Assembly (NCBI RefSeq): GCF_014705615.1
Contig: NZ_JACXJA010000042.1
Location: forward strand, 1 to 64,000
Length of the DNA stretch: 64,000 bases
Reading direction: 5' to 3'
Source of the DNA: Paenibacillus oceani
GTDB lineage: Bacteria > Bacillota > Bacilli > Paenibacillales > NBRC-103111
The translations under genes and the position numbers were made by a program. Position 1 is the stretch's first letter, and each line of letters starts with the position of its first letter. Positions 25,348 through 34,300 of this stretch are shown here, piece by piece. The notes beneath the pieces are model-generated. The model saw only the letters and a program-made list of their open reading frames with translations, was not told where the DNA came from and did no database searches.

Positions 25348-26070
25348 ATGACAAAACGCCGCTACGTCCGTTTTTGGCTGGCCGCCGCCATGGTAAGCGC
25401 ACTTGTGGCCGGCTGCAACACCACAAAACCTGCTGCAACAAATCCGGAGGCATCCGTGTCCGCACCCCGGTTCGGGCAGGAACCGGTTATCCCCCAGCAT
25501 ACCAGCAACGGATCGAATGTTACGGGGGATGTTACCAAACCGGAAGATAGCGGTTCAGCTACAGTTGCAGTAGAGCCGCAGACTCCGCCCAAGGTAACGC
25601 CGCCTCCAGCCGACAAGAAGGTGGAAACATCGTCCGATACGAAGCCGCCCGCCTCGAAGCCGGATTCCAGCACGCTTCAATACGACGCCAAAAAGCCCGC
25701 ATTGATGGGAGTTCGACTGACCGATTCGAAGCCCTCGGTAAAACAAAAGCTCGGCGATCCCGTGTCCGAATTCGTTATGGAGGACGAGAAAGATCCGATC
25801 GACGTTCAGGAGTACGACGGATTTTCCATCGGCTTCAACTCCAAAGGTTTCGTCGAATTTATCGAGATTACTTCCAAAGACGTCAACCCGGGACTAAACG
25901 GCCTTCGGCTCGGCCAGAAAGTAAAAGATGCCGAGACGGCTCTCGGCAAGCCCGATACGAATACAACCTATGCCCTGCATTACAAAGCGGGCGGAACGAT
26001 ACTGAAGCTGGACATCGACAAGAAAACGGAAGCGATCACGTCGATCAAACTGTTTGCAGACCGGAAATAA
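25348..26070 (+). CDS. Lipoprotein with two C-terminal YjgB/DUF4309-like repeats
   Basis: A 240-residue lipoprotein with lipobox LVAGC (Cys about residue 23). A long Pro/Ser/Thr-rich linker (about 25-115) leads to a C-terminal domain with two similar units, GVRLTDSKPSVKQKLGDP and GLRLGQKVKDAETALGKPD, each followed by beta strands. This pattern is seen in DUF4309/SmpA-like domains. GGAGGAAAGGAAG precedes the ATG. An ECF-type promoter upstream suggests envelope-stress control. Function unknown. Confidence 0.75.
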   Translation: MTKRRYVRFWLAAAMVSALVAGCNTTKPAATNPEASVSAPRFGQEPVIPQHTSNGSNVTGDVTKPEDSGSATVAVEPQTPPKVTPPPADKKVETSSDTKPPASKPDSSTLQYDAKKPALMGVRLTDSKPSVKQKLGDPVSEFVMEDEKDPIDVQEYDGFSIGFNSKGFVEFIEITSKDVNPGLNGLRLGQKVKDAETALGKPDTNTTYALHYKAGGTILKLDIDKKTEAITSIKLFADRK

Positions 26071-26098
26071 CGGGTTTGCGTGCCTGGACAGAATCGGC

Positions 26099-26136
26099 AA
26101 ACGGCCTTCTCCAATTGGAGAAAGGCCGTTTTGTTT
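26099..26136 (+). terminator. Terminator of the lipoprotein gene
   Basis: AACGGCCTTTCTCC-type stem (AACGGCCTTCTCC / GGAGAAAGGCCGTT) followed by TTGTTTTG. Confidence 0.85.
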
Positions 26137-26299
26137 TGCGTGAAGCAAGGTCCATCTCGAGGCAAATTGTTCCGGTGCCAGACCCCGCCCTCCAAGCGGC
26201 GGAAGGCGCATTCCCTGCGGAAATCTCCGAACAGTCATGCCGGACGGTCCGTCCACATACCCTTGTACTATAGCCAAATGTAGCTTAGGGGGAGATGGG

Positions 26300-27340
26300 A
26301 TGCCGTCATGGGGCAGAGCGGTACAAATCGCATTTACGTATGTCGGCACGATCGTCGGCGCTGGCTTTGCGACCGGGCAGGAGATTTTGCAGTTTTTTAC
26401 GAAATACGGGGCGGCGGCCACCGCAACCATAGGGATAGCCGGTCTGCTGTTCATCTGGCTCGGTACGAAAATGATGCTGCTCGCCCGTTTCATCCGGGCG
26501 GTCTCCTACGAGGATTTGAACAAACATCTGTTCGGTACGAAAGTCGGCGAATGGTTCAGCTTGTTCACACTCTTCATGCTGTTCGGCATCACAACGGTCA
26601 TGCTGGCTGGCGGAGGCTCTGTTTTTAATGAGCATTTTCATCTGTCGTATCAGGCCGGACTGCTGCTGACCCTATTTCTCGCTTATTGGATTATTACAAA
26701 AGGACTTCAAGCGATCGTGACCGTAAATAGTATCGTTGTACCGCTGATGATCGTACTCTGCCTGCTTGTCGTCTGGTCAACGGCGGACTCGCCGAACGCC
26801 GGCAACTGGCTGACGCTCGGCAGCGACCGTTCGGCACTCCAAATCTGGACCGCGCCGCTCTTGTACGCTTCTTATAATCTGGCGACCGCGCAAGCGGTCC
26901 TCGTCCCGCTGGGAGCATCGGCGCCCGACCGGAAATCGATTGTACGCGGCGGCATCATCGGCGGCATTCTGATTACAGCCATGATGCTTGCCGGTCATTT
27001 TGCGCTTGCTTCCCAGATGCCGGGCATCGCCCAATATGAAATCCCGATGGGCCAACTGATTGCGAGACTGGGCGGCGCCGTACAGCTGCTGTTCGCAGGT
27101 GTCATCTTCGGTGAAATCTTTACCACTTACATCGCCAACGTCTACGGGCTTATGCTGCAAATTCGCGAACGCACTGGATGGGCGGCCAAGCCGATTATTG
27201 CCGTCATCCTGGCCGGTACGTACTTGATCGGGCAAATCGGCTTCAGCAAGCTGCTCTCGACGCTGTACCCGCTATTCGGCCTGCTGAGCCTGATCTGGTT
27301 TGTGCGGATGATCTCCGGCCGGCATCAGTCGGCGCGTTAG
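26300..27340 (+). CDS. YkvI-type membrane carrier
   Basis: A 346-residue protein with about 10 membrane segments. AFTYVGTIVGAGFATGQEIL at the first helix is the hallmark of YkvI-like members of the LeuT/APC superfold; GGGSVFNEHF and LLYASYNLATAQAVLVPLG support it. The ATG at 26300 has AGGGGGAG upstream, while an in-frame ATG at 26237 lacks a ribosome-binding site. Substrate is unknown. Its 3' end overlaps the convergent gene 27272-27721 by 69 bases. Confidence 0.82.
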   Translation: MPSWGRAVQIAFTYVGTIVGAGFATGQEILQFFTKYGAAATATIGIAGLLFIWLGTKMMLLARFIRAVSYEDLNKHLFGTKVGEWFSLFTLFMLFGITTVMLAGGGSVFNEHFHLSYQAGLLLTLFLAYWIITKGLQAIVTVNSIVVPLMIVLCLLVVWSTADSPNAGNWLTLGSDRSALQIWTAPLLYASYNLATAQAVLVPLGASAPDRKSIVRGGIIGGILITAMMLAGHFALASQMPGIAQYEIPMGQLIARLGGAVQLLFAGVIFGEIFTTYIANVYGLMLQIRERTGWAAKPIIAVILAGTYLIGQIGFSKLLSTLYPLFGLLSLIWFVRMISGRHQSAR

Positions 27341-27721
27341 CCGGAGCACCATCGCCAGCCTCACGAACGTAAACAGCATGCCAAGAAAGCTAAAAATAAA
27401 GCCGCACAACAAATAAGCAAAATGATAGTCCGGGTACAGGTCGCGGTCTTTGGACACCCCTACCAGATTGACGATCAGAAATACGGCTCCGAAGCCGAAC
27501 AGAAACAGCGCCGAATAATCGGCAACCGTCCACCGCAGAAACCAGCTCCAGGGCGGTGCCCCGGCTTCTTGCACAGCCAGCTCGCGACCGTCGGCCGCTT
27601 CCGCGGTTTGCGCCTTAACCTGATTATTGCGGGTGGCGAAAAACGCCCAAGCGGTAAATACAGCGGCCCCGGTTACGAACAACCCGACGATACTTGCAAA
27701 TATGGCTAAAGGAAGAAACAT
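27272..27721 (-). CDS. Hypothetical membrane protein, four segments
   Basis: A 149-residue protein beginning MFLPLAIFASIVGLFVTGAA, with hydrophobic segments near the start, at about 65-85 and at 95-120, and a Pro/His-rich tail. AAAGGAGAGA precedes the ATG. The end is convergent with and overlaps the YkvI gene. It follows the 94-residue membrane protein by 56 bases, so they likely form a pair. Family not recognised. Confidence 0.6.
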   Translation of the reverse strand: MFLPLAIFASIVGLFVTGAAVFTAWAFFATRNNQVKAQTAEAADGRELAVQEAGAPPWSWFLRWTVADYSALFLFGFGAVFLIVNLVGVSKDRDLYPDYHFAYLLCGFIFSFLGMLFTFVRLAMVLRLTRRLMPAGDHPHKPDQAQQAE

Positions 27722-27777
27722 GCCCTCTCTCCTTTCCAAATACGTGCTCTAAGCTTCATTCGCAATATTAGGCCGGG

Positions 27778-28062
27778 TTAAACCCTCATCAGCATATAAA
27801 CCATCCACCAGACGAAACCGAAGGTGAGGAGCGGCAAAGCAATCAGCAGATACGGAATTGCCGCCAAAGGCAAAAACGGGGCGCGCCGCCAGATGTACCG
27901 ATCCAGCAGACGGAGCCAGAGCGCCTTCTCCATGAAAACGACCGCAGACTCGGAAGCGGTCACCTGGTTGTTCTCGCCAACCTCCAGCTTCCCTTTTTTC
28001 CAGCCTACCCGGTATGTAATCTCCCTGGCCCGCGGCTGTTTCCTCGGTTGTTCTTCCATCAT
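27778..28062 (-). CDS. Small hypothetical membrane protein
   Basis: A 94-residue protein. The chosen ATG at 28062 has GGAGG five bases upstream; an adjacent ATG follows directly. A basic N-terminal half (ITYRVGWKKGKLEVGENNQV) is followed by two hydrophobic segments (LPLAAIPYLLIALPLLTFGF). It lies upstream of another small membrane protein. Function unknown. Confidence 0.55.
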   Translation of the reverse strand: MMEEQPRKQPRAREITYRVGWKKGKLEVGENNQVTASESAVVFMEKALWLRLLDRYIWRRAPFLPLAAIPYLLIALPLLTFGFVWWMVYMLMRV

Positions 28063-28209
28063 CGATCCCTCCATTTCCATGCCGACCTTCTGGTTTATTG
28101 TACAATACCCGCCCTCCCTTGTCTTCGAAAAATTCGGTTGACGAAACACAAATCCGGGCGTAAAGTGGGATCAACTTTTGGAACGCATACCGGAAGGGGA
28201 CGCTTCATC

Positions 28210-29157
28210 ATGTGGCTCGCATACTCGGTTTTGGCTGCCGTATGCTTTGGATTCAGAGGAATATTGTATCAGTGGACTTCGCAAAAGCCGATCGAGCGCA
28301 ACTTGATGCTGCTTGGCGTTTACTTGTCCGGAGCGGTCGTCTCCGTCTCGGCCGCCGCCCTGTTAGGTCAATCATACACCCCGGCCGTGTGGACCGGGGC
28401 TTTTATGGGCTTTTTCTCGTTTATATCAAACGCTGCGATCTACAAAGGATTTGCGGTCGGCAAAGCGTCGCTGGTCGCCGTATTCACCGCATTAACTCCG
28501 ATTGTAGTCGCTTCCCTGTCGTACATCCGCTGGGGGGAAAGCTTAAGTCCGATGCAGGCGGTCGCCTTTGCCGTCATTCTGGCCGGTATCGTCATAATCC
28601 GGTACTCCAGCGATTTATCGTGGAAAAACTTGCAGGGCGTTCAATGGGCGCTCCTCGCCATGGTTACGTTCGGCATTACCGATGTCGCTTCCAAGCAGGC
28701 GATGCTCTGGCAGGCCGACAAACTTCCTACGCTGGTCATTATGTACGGAACGGGAGCGGTCCTGTTTTTCCTGCTATGGTACGGGGGCAGGCTGATGGAG
28801 CGAAGAATGGTCAGTCGGGCCAAGCAAGAGGTTGCCGTCACTTCCCTCGGCGGTGAGATACACCCGGAAGCGGGTGCGGCCGCTTTTCGGGAGAAACAGA
28901 AGGCGGCGAACTGGCCGGTCGCCAAAACGATCGGCTGGGGCGGAATCGTCGGACTCAGCAACATTTCGGGCATGGTTTTCATCATGCAAGCTTTTTCGCT
29001 CGGCATTACGGGTCTCGTCTCGGCCGTCGTGACGACGAACGTACTGCTCATCCTGCTGTACGCGCGGATCGTTCTGAAGGAGCGCTGGTCGCTTCACCAA
29101 ATCATCGGGATCTGCTGCGCGCTTGCCGGCGTGCTTGGACTTAGGCTGCTGGAGTAG
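28210..29157 (+). CDS. EamA/DMT-family transporter
   Basis: A 315-residue protein with about 10 membrane segments in two EamA repeats (MWLAYSVLAAVCFGFRGILY; SVVTTN-like VSAVVTTNVLLILLYARIVL). FGITDVASKQAMLW opens the second repeat. Between the repeats is an unusually long polar loop of about 50 residues (about 200-250, from LMERRMVSRAKQEV to AANWPVAK). GGAAGGGGA precedes the ATG. The substrate is unknown. Confidence 0.85.
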   Translation: MWLAYSVLAAVCFGFRGILYQWTSQKPIERNLMLLGVYLSGAVVSVSAAALLGQSYTPAVWTGAFMGFFSFISNAAIYKGFAVGKASLVAVFTALTPIVVASLSYIRWGESLSPMQAVAFAVILAGIVIIRYSSDLSWKNLQGVQWALLAMVTFGITDVASKQAMLWQADKLPTLVIMYGTGAVLFFLLWYGGRLMERRMVSRAKQEVAVTSLGGEIHPEAGAAAFREKQKAANWPVAKTIGWGGIVGLSNISGMVFIMQAFSLGITGLVSAVVTTNVLLILLYARIVLKERWSLHQIIGICCALAGVLGLRLLE

Positions 29158-29236
29158 CGGTCTCTTTCGCCGTTTGAAGTCGGAGAGTTCGTATGGACGG
29201 ATGACCGGGGGTTAAAACAAAATAAAAACTTTTTGC

Positions 29237-29420
29237 GCCCTCTATTTCCGGCTTTTTCGCACTGCAGAAGCGAAAAAAAGCGGTTTGCGCCTCTTATTTC
29301 AACCATCCGGTCGGCTCAGCCCCATTTTCCCAGAATATTAAAGCTTCAAACCGCTCTTATTTCCTCGTCCAAGCCGGTTTCCGTTAAAATAACAGGTACA
29401 AACCACCCTTATTCCGCTCC
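29237..29420 (+). repeat. Dispersed intergenic repeat, copy B
   Basis: Aligns along its length with the copies at 10130 and 58781. Blocks include CCCTCTATTTCCGGC, GGTTTGCGCCTCTTATTTCA, TTCAAACCGCTCTTATTTCC and GGTACAAACCACCCTTATTC. The internal inverted block is the most diverged (AAAATAACAGGT for AAAATAGAGGGT), so this copy may be older. Confidence 0.8.
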
Positions 29421-29455
29421 CGGGCGGTGATCAGCGTCGCATGACGGCTAACAAC

Positions 29456-29500
29456 CACAAGGACCGGCTTGCCCCCTCACGGGACGAGCCGGTCCTTGTG
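29456..29500 (-). terminator. Long hairpin after the YhaN-like gene
   Basis: A perfect stem of 14 or more bases, CACAAGGACCGGCT / AGCCGGTCCTTGTG, with a 17-base loop, 12 bases past the stop at 29512. The following bases are only moderately T-rich, so termination is probable rather than certain. Confidence 0.6.
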
Positions 29501-29511
29501 CTGCGCCGCGC

Positions 29512-32500
29512 CTACAGCCGGATGACCTGCAGCCCCGGAATCGCGGCGGCAGCGGCTTCCGTCACATGGCTGTGGCATGTGAACAGCAGCAGCTGTCTGC
29601 GTGCGGATAGCTCGGGCAGCAGCTCCAGGCAGCGGCGGAGACGGTCTGCGTCGAAATTGACGAAGACGTCGTCCATGATGAAAGGCAGTGAAGCGGACGG
29701 TGCCGTCTCATCGGCGAGCGCGAACCGCATCGCGAGATACAGCTGCTCCGCCGTTCCGCGGCTCAGCTTGGAGGAATCGACCGGTTCGCCCGAGCCGGTC
29801 ACGGCGACCAGACGCTTTTCGCCGACGGGTGCGATAACCCGGGTGTACCGCTGTCCGGTCAACGCGGCCATATAGTCCGATGCCCGCCGGAGTACGGCAG
29901 GCTGCCGCTCCGTCTCGTACAGCTTCCGCGTATGCGCAAACAGCTTTCCGGCCATCGCATGAACCGCCCAGCGGCGCATCTGCTGGCGGAGCTCCGTCTC
30001 CGTCTCTTGAACGCGCTGCAGCTTGTCCGCATGATCGCGACCGGATTCCAGCCGTTCCATCTCCCCGCGCAGCCTCCCCCTGCGGTCTCTCCGCTCATCG
30101 AGCTTGCGCTCCAGCTCCTCTTGCAAGCCGCCAAGCCGCTCGAGCTCCCGCCGCAGCTCCTCCGGCGGCTGCCGCATCGCCTCCAGCGCCTCGTCCCGCC
30201 GGTCCTTTCCAAGCATCGAGTCGAGCGTCAACAAAAGCTCCTCCCGCTCCCGCGAGAGCAGACTTCCTTCCTCATGAAGCCGGGCCCGTTCGCGGAACTG
30301 CTGCTCATCGGCCGCTCCGGCTTCCTGCCAAAGCCCGCCGATCCGTTCCCGGACCCGGGCCAGCTTGTCCCCGATCAGCCGGATCTCGTCCCGCAGCAGC
30401 TCGGCTTCGCGGGCCAGCCTCTCCCGCTCCGCAAACGCCGCCGCCTCCTTCTCCGCTTCCGCCTTGCGGCGTTTCAGCTCGAAGAGCGGGTCGGCTTCCG
30501 AAGCCGTGCCGCACACGTCGGCCGTCTCCCGCTTGAATGCAGCCGCTTCCGCTTCCATATCCGCAAGCCGCCGCAAGCTGGCATCGCGGCGAAGCAGCAG
30601 CTGTTTGCCCTGCTCGCAGACGAGAAGCCATTCCGCCGCTCCGTCCGGGCGCAGTCCGCCGGAGATGCCGCGCTGGTCCAGCCAATCTTCCCACTCCGCC
30701 TGCCACGCCGCAAGACGGCTCTCCGCTTCGTCCAGACGCTCCGTGGCAGCCTTGGACGCTTCGCGTAGGCGAGCGACGTCCGAAGCAGCTTCCGCATACC
30801 GATTCTCCCTCTGCTCCAGCTCGATCCGCGCCTGAAGCCATGCTTCCCCGGCAAAACGCGCTTCGGCGAGCCAGTCGTCCGGCAGCAGCGTCCCTGCCTC
30901 TGTACCCGTTGTACCCGTGCGGCGTTCCGCGGATGCCGCCGCAGCCTCGGCAACACTGCTAATTAACGGCACCGCCCAGCTCCGGGTCCGCTCCAGAATC
31001 GTCCGCTCCAACCCGGCCAGCTGCCTGTCCAGTTCCGCTTTTTCCTCCAAAAAGGAACTGCCGGAACGATCATGAGGCCGGGAACGTTCCCCGCTAGAGG
31101 CACCAGTCAGCTTCCAGGCAAACACCGACATAACCGCAAAGGCCAGCAGACTCAGCACAGACAGAACGGCCTCTCCCCGAATCCACAATACCGCGGATAA
31201 CAAAACTCCGGTTACGATCGGCACCAGTCTCAGCCAGATGAAACTTCCCCCCGGTATCCCGCCAGGCTGCCGCCTGCCCGCGGAACGGCCGCCTGCGGCG
31301 GAAGGCGGCTCCGGCGCCATCTGCAGCCGCCGGTAATCGTCCTCCCGCTGCCGCAGATGCCGCATCTCTTGGCGGAGCCGGCTCCACTCCGCATAATCCG
31401 CGCCAAGCCGCTCCAGCTTGCGCCGCATCGCATCCGCGGACGGCTCCCACAGGAGCGCCCCGGGGACGCTTGCGCCTGATCCTGTGCCCGCGCCTGTTTT
31501 TACGCCTGCGCCTGTACCTATTATCCCTGTCCCTGCGCCTGCGCCTGTCCCGGCTTCAGTCCCGGCCGCCTCAAGCTCCTGCCGCGCCTGTTCCGCCCTC
31601 CGCTCCGCCGCTTCCAGTTCCCGCGACGCGCGATTCGCTTCAGCGCGGGCGAGCTCGGCTTCGCTCCGGAGCAGCGCATGCTGCTCCTTGGCGTCCCGCA
31701 GCCGCTCCCGGTCCGATACGGACAGCGGGTACGACGCCAGCTCGGCGTCCGTCCAGCCGACATCGAGCCGCTCCAGCGCCTGATCCACCCCGCGCCCAAG
31801 CGACTCCGCTTCCTCGCGCTGCGCGGCGATCGCGGCTTTCGCGTCGCGGTACAGCCCGGCTCTCTCGAGCAGCGCCTCGAGCTTCGGACGCGAATCGAGC
31901 AGCGTCTGATCCGGCTGGAGCGCACCGATTGCCCGTTCCGCCTGCCCGAGCTTCGCTGTCGCTTCCTGCCGCTGCTCCAGCAGCCGCTCCAGCTCCGCGC
32001 GCATCGCCTCGAATCGAGATAAAGCGCCGTGCGGAAACTTCTCCGGCGGAGGCAGCTCTCCCAGCCTGCGCTCTACGGCCTCCAGCCTAAGCCCATGGTC
32101 GCGGGCACGCAGCCACCTCTCCAAGCTCGCCGCCTTCTGACGCACCGTGCGAAGCTGCTCGTCCGCCTCCCGGATATCCCGATCGGCGCCCTCCAGCTCC
32201 TCCGTCCATTTCCGGTATAACGCCAAACTCTCCTTGCTTCTTCGAAGATCGGCCTGTTCCTGCTCCCACCGTTTCAGCAGCAAGTTCAGCTCCTGGGTTT
32301 TGCCGCGGGGCCGGTACAGCCGGTCCATATCCTGTGCGAGCCTTCGTTCCGCGGACAGGATCGCCCCTCCGCCCGCTCCCCAGCCGGCGTTGTACAAATA
32401 AGCGGCCACTTCCTCGGATTGCAGCGTGCCGAGCTCCTGCAGCTCCGTCAAGCTAAAGGCAAAAACGCTGCGGAACAGCTCGCCCTGCACGCCTCCCAGC

Positions 32501-32901
32501 AAGGCGCGCAGCGCCGCTTCGTCTTCCGCCGGGCTGCTTGGCCCGGACGCCGAGACATGATGAGCGCCTCCGTGCAGCCGGGTTAATCGCACCCGGCCGG
32601 CGGACGCCGCTTTCCCCCGTCCGCCGGACTCTCCCTGGAACGCTCGCTCCACCAGGATTACGGAGCCATCCGGCAGTTCCAAGGTCAAAGCGCCTCCGTA
32701 AGCCCCTCCGAGCGTTGGCTCATACTTGTCCGCACTTGCTCCTCTCGTTGGCTGCCCGAACAGCACGGCGCGAATAAGCGCCATCAGCGTACTTTTGCCG
32801 GCTTCATTCGGGCCGTAAAACAGCGTGATCGGGCCGCCGAGCTCGTAGCGCCGGTCGCGTAACGAGCCGAAGGAATCAAGCCTTATACCGCGAATGTTCA
32901 T
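29512..32901 (-). CDS. YhaN-like SMC/Rad50-type ATPase
   Basis: A 1129-residue ATPase partner of the YhaO nuclease. Walker A is FYGPNEAGKSTL near residue 30. Long coiled coils flank a central pair of membrane-like segments (about 570-620, LRLVPIVTGVLLSAVLW), as in YhaN. The C-terminus has the ABC-like signature LSRGTAEQLYLAMRF and Walker B LPFIMDDVFVNFD, with a TCHSHV switch histidine. An inserted Gly/Thr/Ala tract (about 455-490) is encoded by imperfect short tandem repeats. The ATG at 32901 overlaps the stop of the YhaO-like gene by four bases. A role in DNA double-strand-end processing is inferred from the family. Confidence 0.88.
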   Translation of the reverse strand: MNIRGIRLDSFGSLRDRRYELGGPITLFYGPNEAGKSTLMALIRAVLFGQPTRGASADKYEPTLGGAYGGALTLELPDGSVILVERAFQGESGGRGKAASAGRVRLTRLHGGAHHVSASGPSSPAEDEAALRALLGGVQGELFRSVFAFSLTELQELGTLQSEEVAAYLYNAGWGAGGGAILSAERRLAQDMDRLYRPRGKTQELNLLLKRWEQEQADLRRSKESLALYRKWTEELEGADRDIREADEQLRTVRQKAASLERWLRARDHGLRLEAVERRLGELPPPEKFPHGALSRFEAMRAELERLLEQRQEATAKLGQAERAIGALQPDQTLLDSRPKLEALLERAGLYRDAKAAIAAQREEAESLGRGVDQALERLDVGWTDAELASYPLSVSDRERLRDAKEQHALLRSEAELARAEANRASRELEAAERRAEQARQELEAAGTEAGTGAGAGTGIIGTGAGVKTGAGTGSGASVPGALLWEPSADAMRRKLERLGADYAEWSRLRQEMRHLRQREDDYRRLQMAPEPPSAAGGRSAGRRQPGGIPGGSFIWLRLVPIVTGVLLSAVLWIRGEAVLSVLSLLAFAVMSVFAWKLTGASSGERSRPHDRSGSSFLEEKAELDRQLAGLERTILERTRSWAVPLISSVAEAAAASAERRTGTTGTEAGTLLPDDWLAEARFAGEAWLQARIELEQRENRYAEAASDVARLREASKAATERLDEAESRLAAWQAEWEDWLDQRGISGGLRPDGAAEWLLVCEQGKQLLLRRDASLRRLADMEAEAAAFKRETADVCGTASEADPLFELKRRKAEAEKEAAAFAERERLAREAELLRDEIRLIGDKLARVRERIGGLWQEAGAADEQQFRERARLHEEGSLLSREREELLLTLDSMLGKDRRDEALEAMRQPPEELRRELERLGGLQEELERKLDERRDRRGRLRGEMERLESGRDHADKLQRVQETETELRQQMRRWAVHAMAGKLFAHTRKLYETERQPAVLRRASDYMAALTGQRYTRVIAPVGEKRLVAVTGSGEPVDSSKLSRGTAEQLYLAMRFALADETAPSASLPFIMDDVFVNFDADRLRRCLELLPELSARRQLLLFTCHSHVTEAAAAAIPGLQVIRL

Positions 32902-34199
32902 TCGTCCCAGCCCTCCTCTTCGGCGACCAGTCCGAGAGCGAGCGATTCCGCCGCCTTCAGCCACTCCTCCCGTTCGTCAGCAGCCATCGCCTCGGCCAGC
33001 GGTCCCGCCTTCGGATGGGCGAGCAGAGGCTGGAGCGCCTCCTCGATAAGCGACCTCAGGCTGTCCCCGTCACCGGCCAGACCTGCCGACAGCTGCAGCA
33101 TGTCGCCGATAAACCCGTTTCGATTCGCAGCCTCCTTCGGATCGAGCTCGGACGCGGTAGCGACGTCCACGGATTCGATCCAGACGAACGGCGAGTCCGG
33201 TTCGGACGATTCCGCCCTACGGCGCTCCAGCTCCCGGAACTCCTCCGTTAATTCGAGCAGCGGCCCGGGCTTCCTTAGCGTTTTATGCAAAGGCCCCCGT
33301 CCGTTCAGCCGAAAACGGACGATCGCAGGCCGGCCCCCCGACCGCTCCTCGCACAGACGCAACTCTTCCTCCAGCCGGTCGCGCAGCTCCTGCTCCGTCG
33401 AGAGTCCTTCGATCGACACGGCCGCCGTATGCCACCTGACCGCATCAAGCGGGCGGAACGATATCGCCGTACTTCCGGATTCGGATACGTCTACGATACA
33501 ACAGCCGCGCGGCCCCGTCTCGCGGACGCTCCTCCCCTGAATATTACCCGGATATACGATCGCCGGATTTTCGCTGAGCACGGCCCGCGTATGAATGTGC
33601 CCCAGCGCCCAATAGTCGAAGCCCGTCCTCTGCAGTTCCTTTACGGAACATGGCGCATAATTGTCGTGACCCGCATCCCCGTCCACGTTGGCATGAAGCA
33701 GGCCGATATTGAACAGCCCCGGCTTGGGGGCTCCGAACCGGGCGAGCGGATTGTCCGTTACGGCGGAAGTCGGATACGACCACCCGTGTACGCAAGCCAG
33801 ATCGGCACCCGACCGATCCCGGACTACGAAGGCATCCGCCTGCTCCCCCGACGAAAAAAAACGGACCGTATCCGGCCAGCGCAGCGACGCGCCGTTACCG
33901 TCGTCCGGATCGTGATTGCCGTGAATGACGTACACCGGAATGCCCCGCTCCGCCAACAGTCCGACGGCGCTCTGAAACCTCAGCTGCGCCTTAAGCGAGC
34001 GGTCGGCCGAGTCGTAGACGTCGCCTGCGATCAGAACGAAGTCGGCCCGCTCGGTTACGGCAAGCTCGACCAGATGCCGGAGCGCCCGGAATGTCGATTC
34101 GCGTATCCGCTCGCGTATGGCGGAAGGCAGCGCCGACAGCCCCTTAAACGGGCTGTCCAAATGCAAGTCCGCGGCATGAATGAACCGGAATGATCTCAT
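32898..34199 (-). CDS. YhaO-like DNA repair exonuclease (Mre11/SbcD type)
   Basis: A 433-residue calcineurin-like phosphoesterase with all metal motifs: HAADLHLDSP, LIAGDVYDSADR, VIHGNHDPDDG, CVHGWSYP and LGHIHTRAV. The C-terminal third is a family-specific extension that contacts the ATPase in Mre11-type complexes. The ATG at 34199 has CGGAGGGGGAG upstream; a frame open to 34277 has no signal. It is translationally coupled to the YhaN-like ATPase. Confidence 0.92.
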   Translation of the reverse strand: MRSFRFIHAADLHLDSPFKGLSALPSAIRERIRESTFRALRHLVELAVTERADFVLIAGDVYDSADRSLKAQLRFQSAVGLLAERGIPVYVIHGNHDPDDGNGASLRWPDTVRFFSSGEQADAFVVRDRSGADLACVHGWSYPTSAVTDNPLARFGAPKPGLFNIGLLHANVDGDAGHDNYAPCSVKELQRTGFDYWALGHIHTRAVLSENPAIVYPGNIQGRSVRETGPRGCCIVDVSESGSTAISFRPLDAVRWHTAAVSIEGLSTEQELRDRLEEELRLCEERSGGRPAIVRFRLNGRGPLHKTLRKPGPLLELTEEFRELERRRAESSEPDSPFVWIESVDVATASELDPKEAANRNGFIGDMLQLSAGLAGDGDSLRSLIEEALQPLLAHPKAGPLAEAMAADEREEWLKAAESLALGLVAEEEGWDE

Positions 34200-34300
34200 A
34201 TAACGTTCTCCCCCTCCGATCCGTGCGAATCTCTTAGATACTGACTCCATTGTACAAAGGATCGGATACAGGCACAAGTGTTCTCATCAGCTGAAATCCG

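Larger units (their letters stand above)
29158..29511. other. 354-base intergenic region carrying repeat copy B
   Basis: No gene seen. It holds repeat copy B and a long hairpin just after the YhaN-like stop. Confidence 0.5.
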
